DNA from: Paenibacillus sp. DMB20
GTDB taxonomy: Bacteria > Bacillota > Bacilli > Paenibacillales > Paenibacillaceae
Direction of reading: 5' to 3'
Assembly (NCBI RefSeq): GCF_000987955.1
Contig: NZ_LAZU01000032.1
Coordinates: forward strand, 147,694 to 211,693
DNA length: 64,000 nt
Under the pieces are notes generated by a model. It was not told the DNA's origin and did no database searches. It saw only the letters and a list, made by a program, of their open reading frames with translations. The position numbers and the translations under genes are program-made. Shown piece by piece: positions 18,424 through 26,942 of the stretch (position 1 is the first letter of the stretch; each line of letters starts with the position of its first letter).

Positions 18424-19236
18424 TTATTGCGGGAGCTTCACCCTCATCTCCAGCTCGTTCAAAAACGCAACGGGCGTCATACGCTTCGTCATCACCTGAA
18501 GCGTCGCTTTGCGGTCAACCGCCGGGAACTCAAGCTCGTATCGGTAAACGTCGTTGTTCACGCTGATCAATTCCTTGCGGCTGTAATCCAGAGCCTTCCC
18601 ATTTTCTACAAGCCATGTTGCGGCGTTTTGAATCGAAGCCGTCTCCCCTTGGATCGACAACGTAAGAACGGTCCGTTTCTTCTCAAATTTCGCGCCCGTT
18701 ACGGTCATGGTTCCGATCTTGCCCTGATCCAGGGTCACCGGGTATTTATTCGTCAGCTTGGCCGTCACGTCGGCCTTTCCCGCCGACTTTATGTTTGTAC
18801 CCCCTAAATAGGGCTTGATGATAAGTTCCTTCGGTTTGCCCTTTAAGGCCCCCAGCTTTTCTTTATAATATCGGTCAAACGTGCCGTCCGGCTTTTCGCG
18901 CATTTTATCTTCCGCCTGGATGCGGTCGTAAATCCATCCGTTGCTGTCCATGACGACATAGTTCATGGCCATAATATTGCGGTCCATCTCCGGATCCATA
19001 TTTTCAGGGACGTTCCGCGAAATGACATATTCCATCGATTGTTTAGTGGCCGTTAAAGATTCCAGTTCAAATACGGCTCCCCCGTATTCCTTTTTTATCG
19101 CCGGATTCAGATTGAGTTCGGAGCTCACGGCGCTGGGCCCGGCTTCCAATCGGGAAGCCGCCTGAACGGCCGGCGACGACAAGGTTCCTCCCAGCAATAA
19201 CGCTGCGCTTAATACCGCGATGGTTGTTTTCTTCAT
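18424..19236 (-). CDS. Secreted beta-rich protein, second tandem paralogue
   Basis: About 270 aa, near-identical in layout and mostly in sequence to 17365-18189: signal peptide MKKTTIAVLSAALLLGGTLS, the EYGGAVFELESLTATKQS region, DRNIMAMNYVVMDSNGWIYD, and LEMRVKLPQ at the end. Differences cluster around residues 160-185 (GGTNIKSAGKADV against GGNYDDKSTKFAEK). ATG 19236 has GGAGG eight bases ahead. Its own ECF-type promoter is at 19328-19355. The pair arose by tandem duplication. No catalytic motif is visible. Confidence 0.8.
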   Translation of the reverse strand: MKKTTIAVLSAALLLGGTLSSPAVQAASRLEAGPSAVSSELNLNPAIKKEYGGAVFELESLTATKQSMEYVISRNVPENMDPEMDRNIMAMNYVVMDSNGWIYDRIQAEDKMREKPDGTFDRYYKEKLGALKGKPKELIIKPYLGGTNIKSAGKADVTAKLTNKYPVTLDQGKIGTMTVTGAKFEKKRTVLTLSIQGETASIQNAATWLVENGKALDYSRKELISVNNDVYRYELEFPAVDRKATLQVMTKRMTPVAFLNELEMRVKLPQ

Positions 19237-19327
19237 GATCATTTCCTCCTTCATTGATGAAACAGGCACATGGGGGTCCCGTTAAAAAATCCGGACCGGG
19301 CCGATGCATTTTGTTTCTTACCATTTA

Positions 19328-19355
19328 TAGGCGAAGGAAACGATAAAAAGGTTCA
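19328..19355 (-). promoter_or_regulatory. ECF-type promoter P3
   Basis: TGAACC (complement of 19350-19355), 16 bases, CGCCTA (complement of 19328-19333), then TAAATG. Confidence 0.75.
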
Positions 19356-19393
19356 GATCGGAGTCATCTAACACGGTGAACTTTGGATTTCGT

Positions 19394-20210
19394 CTACGTC
19401 CGCCGCATATAGGCACGTACCGTTAGCGGTGCGAAGATCGCTACAATGACGCCGGCGCCAATGAGGGAGAAGGCAAGATCCCCGCCAACCGTTCCGGCGT
19501 TCGTAAGATCTCGAACGGCGGTGACCAGATGCGAGATCGGGTTAACGTTCACTACCCATTGAAGCCAATCAGGCATCGTATTGACCGGTACGAAAGCGTT
19601 GGAGAGAAAGGTGAGCGGAAACAGTACAATGATGGAAATCCCCTGTACGCTTGAAGCATTACGTGCAATCACGCCAAAAAAAGGCGAAAATCCAGCTGAT
19701 GGCCCACGAACACGCAATGACAAGAACCCCGGAGATGGCGACGTACAAAAGGCCTCCCTCGGGCCGATAGCCCATAATATACCCCATGATGAAGGTTAGC
19801 ACGGTCGCAATCGTATATCGGATCGTATCCGCAAGCAAGGCCCCTGCCAAAGGTGCTATTCGAGCGATGGGCAATGACTTGAATCGGTCGAACACTCCTT
19901 TATCCATGTCTTCGCGCAGCTGGACGCCGGTGACGATGGAGGTGGTAATCACGGTCTGCACGAGGATACCGGGGATAATAACCGGCAAATAATTTTGAAC
20001 GTTTCCGGAGATGGCGCCGCCAAAGATATACGTAAACATAAGGGTGAAAAGTATGGGCTGGAACGTAACGTCGAACAGCTGCTCGGGCGTACGTTTAATT
20101 TTAAGCAACCCCCGATAGGCCATTGTGAGCGAGTTGCGAACCGTCTGGCCTAAACCGGTGTAATTTTTATATTGATGATCCGCATTCGGCTTCGCTAACG
20201 TGCTTCTCAT
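19394..20210 (-). CDS. ABC-2 type exporter permease, DrrB-like (frame broken at A7 run 19676-19682)
   Basis: About 271 aa after correction; six membrane segments expected. The N-terminal part has TPEQLFDVTFQPILFTLMF, the hallmark of DrrB-type daunorubicin-resistance permeases. The C-terminal part has the conserved SNAFVPVNTMPDWLQWVVNV then NPISHLVTAVRDL. As read, the frame stops at FAFFWRDCT. Removing one T of the coding run gives FAFFGVIARNASSVQGIS and restores the full protein. ATG 20210 overlaps the ATPase stop by four bases (ATGA). It pairs with the ATPase to export a hydrophobic compound such as an antibiotic or lipid. Confidence 0.88.
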
Positions 20211-21235
20211 GCTCTCGCCTCCTCTACAACACTCGATTTTTCAGCCTCCAGCGGCACGTTTTCATGGACATCCTGTCCGGTTATCGTCAGAAATACTTCG
20301 TCGAGAGTCGGCTTCTGCACGCTGATCTCGGCCAGTTGGAATCCTTCGGCCCGGAGGACGATCAGCAGGTCGGTAACAAGATCGGCTTCCGCCATCGGTG
20401 CAGTGATCGTTCCGGCTTCCGCCGATACATTCGAGCGGACCTTAAGCACCTGTTCGACGATCTGGCGGGCGCCGTGGATGTCCTGCGGATTTTGGACTCT
20501 CAAATGCAGCGACGAGGTCCCGACAGAAGCTTTCAGTTCATCTGTAGTACCCTCGGCAACGACTCGTCCGCGATCGATGACCGCGATTCGGTCAGCCAGT
20601 TGATCCGCTTCATCGAGGTATTGCGTCGTTAACAGGACCGTTGACCCCGTATTCACCAAACGGCGGATCGTATCCCACATTTGCGAACGCGTACGCGGAT
20701 CCAACCCGGTCGTCGGTTCATCCAGGAAGATGAGCGGCGGCTGTGCAATGAGACTTGCCGCCAAATCCAGCCGCCGACGCATCCCTCCGGAGAATTGCTT
20801 CAGCGGCCGCTTCGCCGCTTCAGTTAAACCGAATTCCTCCAGCAGCTCTTCCGCCTTCTGCCGTGCCTCTTTACGCCCCAACCCTAACAATCTGGAGAAA
20901 ATGACCAGATTCTCGATTGCGCTGAGCGACTCGTCGACCGATGCATACTGACCGGTTACTCCAATCAACTGACGCACGATCGCGGACTCTTTGACCACAT
21001 CGTACCCGAAGATACGAGCCGTACCCGCATTCGGCCGCAGCAAAGTTGCCAGCATTCGAATGGTCGTGGTCTTGCCTGCTCCATTCGGACCAAGCACGCC
21101 GTAGATCGTACCCGTACGGACGTTCAAATCCACGCCATCCACGGCATGATTGCCGCCGAATGTTTTAACCAGTCCGCAAGCCTCGATGGCCCATTCCCCG
21201 TTGCCTGGCACGGTCTTCCTTTGTTTATGATTCAT
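20207..21235 (-). CDS. ABC exporter ATP-binding protein, DrrA-like
   Basis: About 342 aa. The nucleotide-binding domain has Walker A GPNGAGKT, Q-loop GVTGQYASVDE, signature FSGGMRRRLD, Walker B LIFLDEPTTGLDP and the switch region TTQYLDEAD. A C-terminal DrrA-type extension has the conserved PTLDEVFLTITGQ. ATG 21235 has AAGGAGGAGC ahead; a longer frame to 21280 is not needed. Together with the downstream permease it forms a two-gene heterologous exporter of the daunorubicin-resistance class; the substrate is unknown. Confidence 0.93.
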   Translation of the reverse strand: MNHKQRKTVPGNGEWAIEACGLVKTFGGNHAVDGVDLNVRTGTIYGVLGPNGAGKTTTIRMLATLLRPNAGTARIFGYDVVKESAIVRQLIGVTGQYASVDESLSAIENLVIFSRLLGLGRKEARQKAEELLEEFGLTEAAKRPLKQFSGGMRRRLDLAASLIAQPPLIFLDEPTTGLDPRTRSQMWDTIRRLVNTGSTVLLTTQYLDEADQLADRIAVIDRGRVVAEGTTDELKASVGTSSLHLRVQNPQDIHGARQIVEQVLKVRSNVSAEAGTITAPMAEADLVTDLLIVLRAEGFQLAEISVQKPTLDEVFLTITGQDVHENVPLEAEKSSVVEEARA

Positions 21236-21411
21236 TCCAGCTCCTCCTTGCGAATAGAGATGCCTAGAGTCTCGGGTCAACCTCTATTCTCCGCGACTCA
21301 TCGACTCGCTCTTTACATCTTATTGCATTGTAAGGAATCCTGGTCAGCCGTTAAACCATCCCGGGAATGGTTTTCCATCGGTCTCGAGACTGAGATGCTG
21401 CCAAAACAAGC

Positions 21412-21450
21412 AAAAAACGCTATCGTCCTTCTTATGGACTATAGCGTTTC
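21412..21450 (-). terminator. Terminator of the SMI1/KNR4 operon
   Basis: AACGCTATCGTCC (21416-21428) pairs with GGACTATAGCGTT (21436-21448), one mismatch. The minus-strand second arm runs into TTTTTTG. Confidence 0.8.
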
Positions 21451-21516
21451 TCCCGAGAAATATAAGGTTTACGCGCCATCAAATCAAGTCGATCTGTAAG
21501 ATGCCGGACCGCCGGC

Positions 21517-22053
21517 TTACAGCAGCTCGCATTTCTTCGTGCACAACTCGATGAAGGAATCCGCTGCATACTGACAGTCATCATATCCCAAATTGCCGGA
21601 ATGAGAGACGAGAATGGGATACTCGTTGTTTTTCGGTTCCTCTCTCATATCGAATAAATAATGGTTCCCGCTGCCATCCATTCCAAACGAAACGGCAAAT
21701 GGCATATACTCCGGCAGCTCATAAGCAAAATTCATTTCCCTAAAATCCTCCGTGCCGAAGAATTGAAAATAACGGTCTCCGTTTTGGAATTCTCCGCCGT
21801 TGGAATATTTCAGAAAATCGATATAGCTGTCGGGAAATGCTCTTTGAGGCAGCTTCCAGCCGGATGGATCAATCGGTTTGTACATATCGTGGTACGGAGA
21901 CGATTTGGGAAAAGGATTCGCCTGCCGCTGCTTGATTTCTTGGATCTCCTGCTCCGACAGATTTTGGTTCCACGCCTTCAGAAACTGCATAATTTCTTCC
22001 CGCGTCGCGCCTTCCCATTTTGCAAATTCATGTTCAAAGCGTATCGTCCACAT
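21517..22053 (-). CDS. SMI1/KNR4 (SUKH) family protein
   Basis: 178 aa. ATG 22053 has GGGGGA ahead. The SUKH-type core is visible from ~70: LPQRAFPDSYIDFLKYSNGG, EFQNGDRYFQFFG, then YLFDMREEPKNNEYPI and a closing helix AADSFIELCTKKCELL. SUKH proteins are a common class of immunity protein against contact-dependent and secreted polymorphic toxins, mostly nucleases, and otherwise serve as binding modules. It lies 26 bases after DUF6138-like 22080-23744 in the same direction, likely one transcript. No toxin gene is seen beside it. Confidence 0.85.
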   Translation of the reverse strand: MWTIRFEHEFAKWEGATREEIMQFLKAWNQNLSEQEIQEIKQRQANPFPKSSPYHDMYKPIDPSGWKLPQRAFPDSYIDFLKYSNGGEFQNGDRYFQFFGTEDFREMNFAYELPEYMPFAVSFGMDGSGNHYLFDMREEPKNNEYPILVSHSGNLGYDDCQYAADSFIELCTKKCELL

Positions 22054-22079
22054 GATAGTCCCCCTTTAGGGGATTGCCT

Positions 22080-23744
22080 TTACCCTAACAGCTCCAGCAG
22101 TCTCTCTAGACGTTCCTTTAAAGGGGAAGACTCCCTTTTCGCTGCCTGGGCCAGCTTTTGGCTGCTGCCGAAAATGCGGTATATGACGGCTTCACGCTTA
22201 TAATCTTCCTTGGACTCAAGCTCCCGGATCAGTGCATCAGCAAGATCGGGCGTATCTATGGCTATGTTCTTGACAGGTTTAGCCGATTCGCTGCCCCCCA
22301 GCAAAATCGAGACGATGGTCGGCATATGCTCTGCCGTAACGCCGTGAGCTTCGATAAAGGCTTCCGCATATCCGTCCTGCGCAGACTGATGCTCGGTATC
22401 CACCAATTCCATATAACGGCGAACCAACGGAAAATATACATTGCTGTACAATCCAAGTCCGAATACCGCATAGGTTCCGGGCATGACGGATTTCTCGCCC
22501 GGCTTCACATCCTCGTACCAGGCGAATTCCTCCATGGCCAGCTCGGCATAAGCCGCAAGCCGGGGGAATAACGCCGGGTAACGCGCCGCGTTGGCAAAAA
22601 ACTGATGTTGTCCGGACCTCGCCAGCTTTTTTAACGGCAAGAAATTCTTTTCTTTGCTCTTCAGCATAAGCTTGTATCCCTTCGGAAAGCCTTGATCTAG
22701 CAGATTGCCGATAAAGTTCAACGCTTCGCCGTAGGCGGCTTCTTCTTCGGAGCCGATATGAATTTCAATGGTTTGCGTAATGTCATTGGCCGTGGCTTGG
22801 ATCAGACTGCTCTTATACACGCTTTCGAAACGGCCGCTCCCCTGTTTCAAATAATCCTCCGCCCTCTTCGAGCCCAGCTGGACGGCCAGCTTCAGGTATT
22901 TCTCCCGGGTATCCGGTTCCCGGGGACCGATCTTCAGGGCGGCAAACATGAAAAATTCAAGTTCTTGAGCATTGGGTTTGCTGCACTCCGGCTCTTCTTT
23001 GAGGACCCAATCCAACCCGTAATTTCCGGACCGGTCAAAAAATCGATTTAAAAACCGCTCCTCAGACCAGTCTTTGAAAGCCGCAGTATACTGGTAAGCC
23101 CAGCTATCGCTTCGTTCTTTACGGGTGCGCAGCTTGTCGCTGAGGCGGCGGATCAGCGGTTCGATCACTTCCTGCCGCTGTTCCATCAAATCGGGATTCA
23201 TCAGATGACGCGCGAAGAAAAACTCGTCATTTTCTTTGGGAAGAACCGGAAGCTCCAGCATGATTTTGGTGTCGATAAAGTTGTCAAACGTTTGCTTGAG
23301 ACCCCGGAGCTTCTCTTCGTTTAACAAAGCTTGGGAGTAGCGCAGCACCGATTGCTCCCGCTCAAATTCGAATACGAGCTCCAATCGGTAATCAAAAAAG
23401 CGGGGACCGTAATCGTCCGACCGGAACAGTGCATCTACCCGGTCCCGCAGAGCGGGAAAAAAATCCTGAGCTAGGATATCATCCGTCAATTCTTCGATGT
23501 AAGCACCCGCTTCGAATGTATAAGAACTGTCGCTCCAAGAGAACGGTTCATAAACGTCGATATGGATGTTTCCCTGTACCCAGTTGAATTTTCCTTTTCT
23601 CCAGGCCACTCCAAGGTAGTCAAACATACCCGCTTGAAGCCGGCTTTGGTTTTTGATCTCGCGAACCCTCCGGCTTTCCTTGTCGTAAATGGAATTGACA
23701 TGGCTCCATATGTCATTCAGAAATGCTTCCGCAGCCTGATTCAA
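22080..23744 (-). CDS. Unknown protein, DUF6138-like
   Basis: 554 aa, soluble, no signal peptide or membrane segment. TTG 23744 is the start, with AGGAGG eight bases ahead. Seen: an N-terminal helical part (EAFLNDIWSHVNSIYDKESR), a mixed region with FDYRLELVFEFEREQSVLRY, and a C-terminal helical part with AAYAELAMEEFAWYEDVKPG. The overall look recalls the DUF6138 family, which I cannot confirm here. Its place between SMI1/KNR4 and SUFU genes suggests a role in the same immunity-like cluster (inference). Confidence 0.65.
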   Translation of the reverse strand: MNQAAEAFLNDIWSHVNSIYDKESRRVREIKNQSRLQAGMFDYLGVAWRKGKFNWVQGNIHIDVYEPFSWSDSSYTFEAGAYIEELTDDILAQDFFPALRDRVDALFRSDDYGPRFFDYRLELVFEFEREQSVLRYSQALLNEEKLRGLKQTFDNFIDTKIMLELPVLPKENDEFFFARHLMNPDLMEQRQEVIEPLIRRLSDKLRTRKERSDSWAYQYTAAFKDWSEERFLNRFFDRSGNYGLDWVLKEEPECSKPNAQELEFFMFAALKIGPREPDTREKYLKLAVQLGSKRAEDYLKQGSGRFESVYKSSLIQATANDITQTIEIHIGSEEEAAYGEALNFIGNLLDQGFPKGYKLMLKSKEKNFLPLKKLARSGQHQFFANAARYPALFPRLAAYAELAMEEFAWYEDVKPGEKSVMPGTYAVFGLGLYSNVYFPLVRRYMELVDTEHQSAQDGYAEAFIEAHGVTAEHMPTIVSILLGGSESAKPVKNIAIDTPDLADALIRELESKEDYKREAVIYRIFGSSQKLAQAAKRESSPLKERLERLLELLG

Positions 23745-23848
23745 TGCGTCGTCCTCCTATTCAAGAAATCATTCTAAACGCCATCACTGCGAAAAGCTGA
23801 TGATTCTGCCGTCCGTTGCTGTTGCCCCGTTTTTAATAAAATCATCCG

Positions 23849-24910
23849 CTATCCGATCGTCGATACCACATTTCCTTCCTGGTCCTTAATATGGGTTTTT
23901 ACGATTTGAATGGAGATTCCTTTGAATGCGGAAAGCTCGATCAAACCTTCCTTCGGCTGCAATTTCCGGGAAAGTTCAGCCGCTGTTGCCTCATCAAGTT
24001 TCATTCGGATACCGTCCTCGCCGGTTTCAAAGTCTGCCTTCGCCCCCGGCTCCAGAACTACCCGGATGTCGGAACTTACCAGATTAAGGTCCTTCCCTTT
24101 CAGAATGCGGCCTTGAAGCAGCTTTCCAATAATCCCGGCCTGCTTGGCCCCCAGTCTGAGCGTTGCCGGGGCTTTGCCCAGCAATCGGTTCTTGCCCGGC
24201 TCCCAAGCCAGTTGATCCACATATAAAAAACCGGTGTTGGAACCGTCCTGTTCCATCCCTCTTTGCACGGCTTCGGATACGGCAGGAACCCGCACAAGGG
24301 AGTCCCGCGACAAATCGGTTATGTAATGGGGCATATGTTCCAGGCAAGCCTTCAGCATCCCCAGCGTATTCCACGTCTGCATGGATTCAAGTTCTTCGCC
24401 GGTAATGCCGACCATTTGCAAAAACTGAACCTGCCCATTCGGCGTATCGACAGCCGAAAGCTCCGGATCCTCCACAAAGGCCAGCGCGGTCAGCTGCGTA
24501 TCGGAAGCCAGGCATATCGGACCGTTGGCGTCCAAATAGTCGCCCGACCTGAAAATATTTCCGCTGTTAAAAATATATCTCCCCATATTTTGGAGCAGGT
24601 TCAGCGCCCAAGCCGGTGGCTCCTCCTCGCCTTCGGTGCGTGTTAGCCGAAAAGTCAGCTCAAACCCGTATCCGCTGTAGTCGGGATCTTCCGATTCCTT
24701 ATCGTACAGCTCCGAAAATCCAAAAGTGATGAAATGCCAGTGGGGATAGGGCTTTTCCGCCTTGTAAGCGCTGATTCCATCGAGCGGATCCTCACCGCCC
24801 AGCATATAAGGAAGAAGCGTTCCGTAGTGCTTCGGTTCCTGATCGCCGTATATTTTCGACATTTCCTGTTCAATCGCATCCCAGCCGGTTGTGTTTACTT
24901 CTTCGCTCAT
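23849..24910 (-). CDS. Suppressor-of-fused (SUFU) domain protein
   Basis: 353 aa, cytoplasmic. ATG 24910 has GGAGGG eight bases ahead. The SUFU domain covers about residues 25-190, with PHWHFITFGFSELYDKES and SGYGFELTFRL, then LNLLQNMGRYIFNSGNIF, all characteristic. A C-terminal extension of ~150 residues (TAAELSRKLQPKEGLIELSA) is typical of longer bacterial members. Bacterial SUFU proteins are recognised immunity components of polymorphic toxin systems. It lies 104 bases upstream of the DUF6138-like gene, same strand. Confidence 0.88.
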   Translation of the reverse strand: MSEEVNTTGWDAIEQEMSKIYGDQEPKHYGTLLPYMLGGEDPLDGISAYKAEKPYPHWHFITFGFSELYDKESEDPDYSGYGFELTFRLTRTEGEEEPPAWALNLLQNMGRYIFNSGNIFRSGDYLDANGPICLASDTQLTALAFVEDPELSAVDTPNGQVQFLQMVGITGEELESMQTWNTLGMLKACLEHMPHYITDLSRDSLVRVPAVSEAVQRGMEQDGSNTGFLYVDQLAWEPGKNRLLGKAPATLRLGAKQAGIIGKLLQGRILKGKDLNLVSSDIRVVLEPGAKADFETGEDGIRMKLDEATAAELSRKLQPKEGLIELSAFKGISIQIVKTHIKDQEGNVVSTIG

Positions 24911-25008
24911 CGATCGTTCCCTCCAAATTCAACGTTCATTTTTCTGGTCAGACATCGCCTTAAGGCAACATTCTCCCATTCATCATTTTGCAAGAAAACG
25001 TACATGGA

Positions 25009-25203
25009 TTATGTTAGAAACAAAAAAATCAGGAAATCGGATTCCCTATTGTCCATTAGTAGATGAATAGAAGGAAGGGATTCCATAGCCTGATTACATT
25101 GACAGTATAAAGCCTTGCCGTATGTATTATCAATTTTAGTTGAGCCGGAGCCTGCGAAACGATTCTTTTGGCCTAAACAGGCTAGTCTATTGTCACTATT
25201 CAC
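25009..25203 (-). CDS. Small possible ORF, unknown
   Basis: A 64-codon frame from GTG 25203, with GGGGGG five bases ahead, ends at 25009 with a hydrophobic DFLIFLFLT tail. Codon use is unremarkable and I recognise nothing. It may be chance; the only support is the ribosome-site-like string. Confidence 0.2.
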   Translation of the reverse strand: MNSDNRLACLGQKNRFAGSGSTKIDNTYGKALYCQCNQAMESLPSIHLLMDNRESDFLIFLFLT

Positions 25204-25331
25204 GATTTCCCCCCTACAGATCAAATGAAACAGAATCAGCGGAAAAACTTTCGCATATCACATGATAACCCCTCCTCATCTTTTGGTTATTCTCATCCTG
25301 ATGAAAAAAAATATTTAACTCCTTTAATCTT

Positions 25332-25970
25332 TCAATCGGCGCGCGCTAAGCCATTGGGCTCGACCGGTTTGCTCAGCCAATGCTCATCGGTTTGCACGTG
25401 GTTCTTCCGGACGAATTTGGCGACGGAGCGCTTGAAATCCTCATAGGGAAAAGCCGAAACCAGCCGGACGACATAACCTTCCTGCTCGCCCCCGCAGCGG
25501 GACTGCTTCGTGTAACATTGCCTTGCGGCTTCCTCGCTCCAAATTCCGCGATATAACACGGGAACGAGAGCAAGGTTCAATCGGGCCGCCCACTCCTCCG
25601 TTTCCTCCCAAGAAAGGCAAACATTCTGGTCGTTCCATATGGAGAAAAGCATGAAATAGCTCGGCAGGGACGAATAGAAGAGCGAATGTTTGGCATACAC
25701 GTTTTCCCCGCACAGCCGGTACCCTTCCGGAATGAGATGCCTGATCCCGCCATGGAGCGTTTTGACGTAATGACGCGAGGAATGGTCCTTGCTGTCAAGC
25801 GACCTTGCGTGAATAAACTCGCGATACATCGTCGTGTTCTCCCCGTCCATTTTCTCGGTAATGACGACCTCCTGCCCTGCGAAATGATCCGTGTTCCGCA
25901 AAATTTTATCATCGTCCGTGTAACTTCTGGACCAAGGCAGGTGCATCGTTTTCGGATATTTTATTTTCAT
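25332..25970 (-). CDS. RNA ligase, Rnl2/T4-Rnl-like nucleotidyltransferase
   Basis: 212 aa. A covalent nucleotidyltransferase ligase with all core motifs: motif I EKMDGEN with the adenylated Lys at 40, the ENVYAKHSL segment near 89-97, MLFSIW near 107-112 (motif III/IIIa), motif IV EGYVVR at 164-169 and motif V KFVRK at 185-189. No C-terminal OB or ligase-specific domain, so it is a minimal RNA-ligase type. ATG 25970 has AGAGGTGACACC, and lies 12 bases after the kinase-HD stop, so one operon. The kinase-HD protein would heal ends and this enzyme would seal them. Confidence 0.88.
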   Translation of the reverse strand: MKIKYPKTMHLPWSRSYTDDDKILRNTDHFAGQEVVITEKMDGENTTMYREFIHARSLDSKDHSSRHYVKTLHGGIRHLIPEGYRLCGENVYAKHSLFYSSLPSYFMLFSIWNDQNVCLSWEETEEWAARLNLALVPVLYRGIWSEEAARQCYTKQSRCGGEQEGYVVRLVSAFPYEDFKRSVAKFVRKNHVQTDEHWLSKPVEPNGLARAD

Positions 25971-25982
25971 GGTGTCACCTCT

Positions 25983-26942
25983 TTATTTTGCGAAAGTATC
26001 CGCTTCCGCGAAGAAATACAGTTCGGCAAGCCGATGCTCGCCCAGCAAATGATAGATTTTGGACGCTCCCGCGTCCCCTCCGTGCAAAATCTCCATATGG
26101 AAGCTCACCATATCGACGACATGCAGAACAAAATCATCGCCGTATTCCATTTCTTTAAGAACATGGCAGGCTATGTTCGCAGATACATGCTCGTGCCCGT
26201 AATACGAATAATGCCCCCGGCTCGGCTTCCATACCTTGCAGAACGGTTTGCCCGCATCATGAAACAAAGCCGCCAGCTGCATCTCCAGCAGATGCTCCCC
26301 TTCATAAAACGTTTGGATGTATTCCAGAACGGCATGGGTATGCTCGGACAAAGTTTTGGAATGATAGGGATTCTCCTGATCGTAACCCAGCATCACTTGG
26401 AAATAAGGGGATTCGGACAAATGACCAAAAAGCTCATCATGATCCGGTTTGCCGGCAAGAAGCCGCTCCAGCCCGGCTCTTTCCAGTCTCGTCTCCGTAG
26501 GCGTGTGCACGATATGCAAGGCGTCAAAGCCTTCACCCAGAACGGGAAACTCGAAATTTTTGGCATATTTCGTCAGCACCTTGTCATCGATCCTGCGTTT
26601 TCTCGCTTGGATCCGTTCCCTTGCCGTTTCATAGGGAGTAATGCAAGCATGGCACTCCACCGGGACATCGCTAAATCTTTTCAAAAACTGCAAGCGCCGG
26701 TCCCGGCCGACATTCGTGGCGTCAAATACGACGTTCCTCCCGGATTGCAAAGCATGCCCTATTTCCGCAAAAGCTTCATCGAATACCAGATACGTGTTTT
26801 TCTGCTTGGCTTCGCTTCCAAATAACCGTTCCCGGATGGAGTCCGTAGCCACAAGGACGGCTCTTTCCCGCTTGCATAATTCTTTGGCGTAATGGCTCTT
26901 GCCGCTGCCCGGAATGCCGGCCAGCATGTGAATTGTGCCCAT
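25983..26942 (-). CDS. Polynucleotide-kinase-like P-loop protein fused to an HD phosphohydrolase domain
   Basis: 319 aa, two domains. Residues 1-150 are a P-loop kinase: Walker A GIPGSGKS (9-16), ATDSIRERLFG (32-42) and the DATNVGRDRR motif (74-83) typical of polynucleotide 5'-kinases. Residues ~195-300 are an HD domain like that of CCA-adding enzymes: EHTHAVLEYI (200-209), LAALFHDAGKP (223-233, HD at 228-229), YYGHEHVSANIA, and VVDMVSFHM. HD domains of this kind can remove 2',3'-cyclic or 3'-phosphates. With the RNA ligase next door, this predicts a complete heal-and-seal RNA repair pair (inference). ATG 26942 has AAAGGAGGTGAAAATCC ahead. Confidence 0.87.
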   Translation of the reverse strand: MGTIHMLAGIPGSGKSHYAKELCKRERAVLVATDSIRERLFGSEAKQKNTYLVFDEAFAEIGHALQSGRNVVFDATNVGRDRRLQFLKRFSDVPVECHACITPYETARERIQARKRRIDDKVLTKYAKNFEFPVLGEGFDALHIVHTPTETRLERAGLERLLAGKPDHDELFGHLSESPYFQVMLGYDQENPYHSKTLSEHTHAVLEYIQTFYEGEHLLEMQLAALFHDAGKPFCKVWKPSRGHYSYYGHEHVSANIACHVLKEMEYGDDFVLHVVDMVSFHMEILHGGDAGASKIYHLLGEHRLAELYFFAEADTFAK

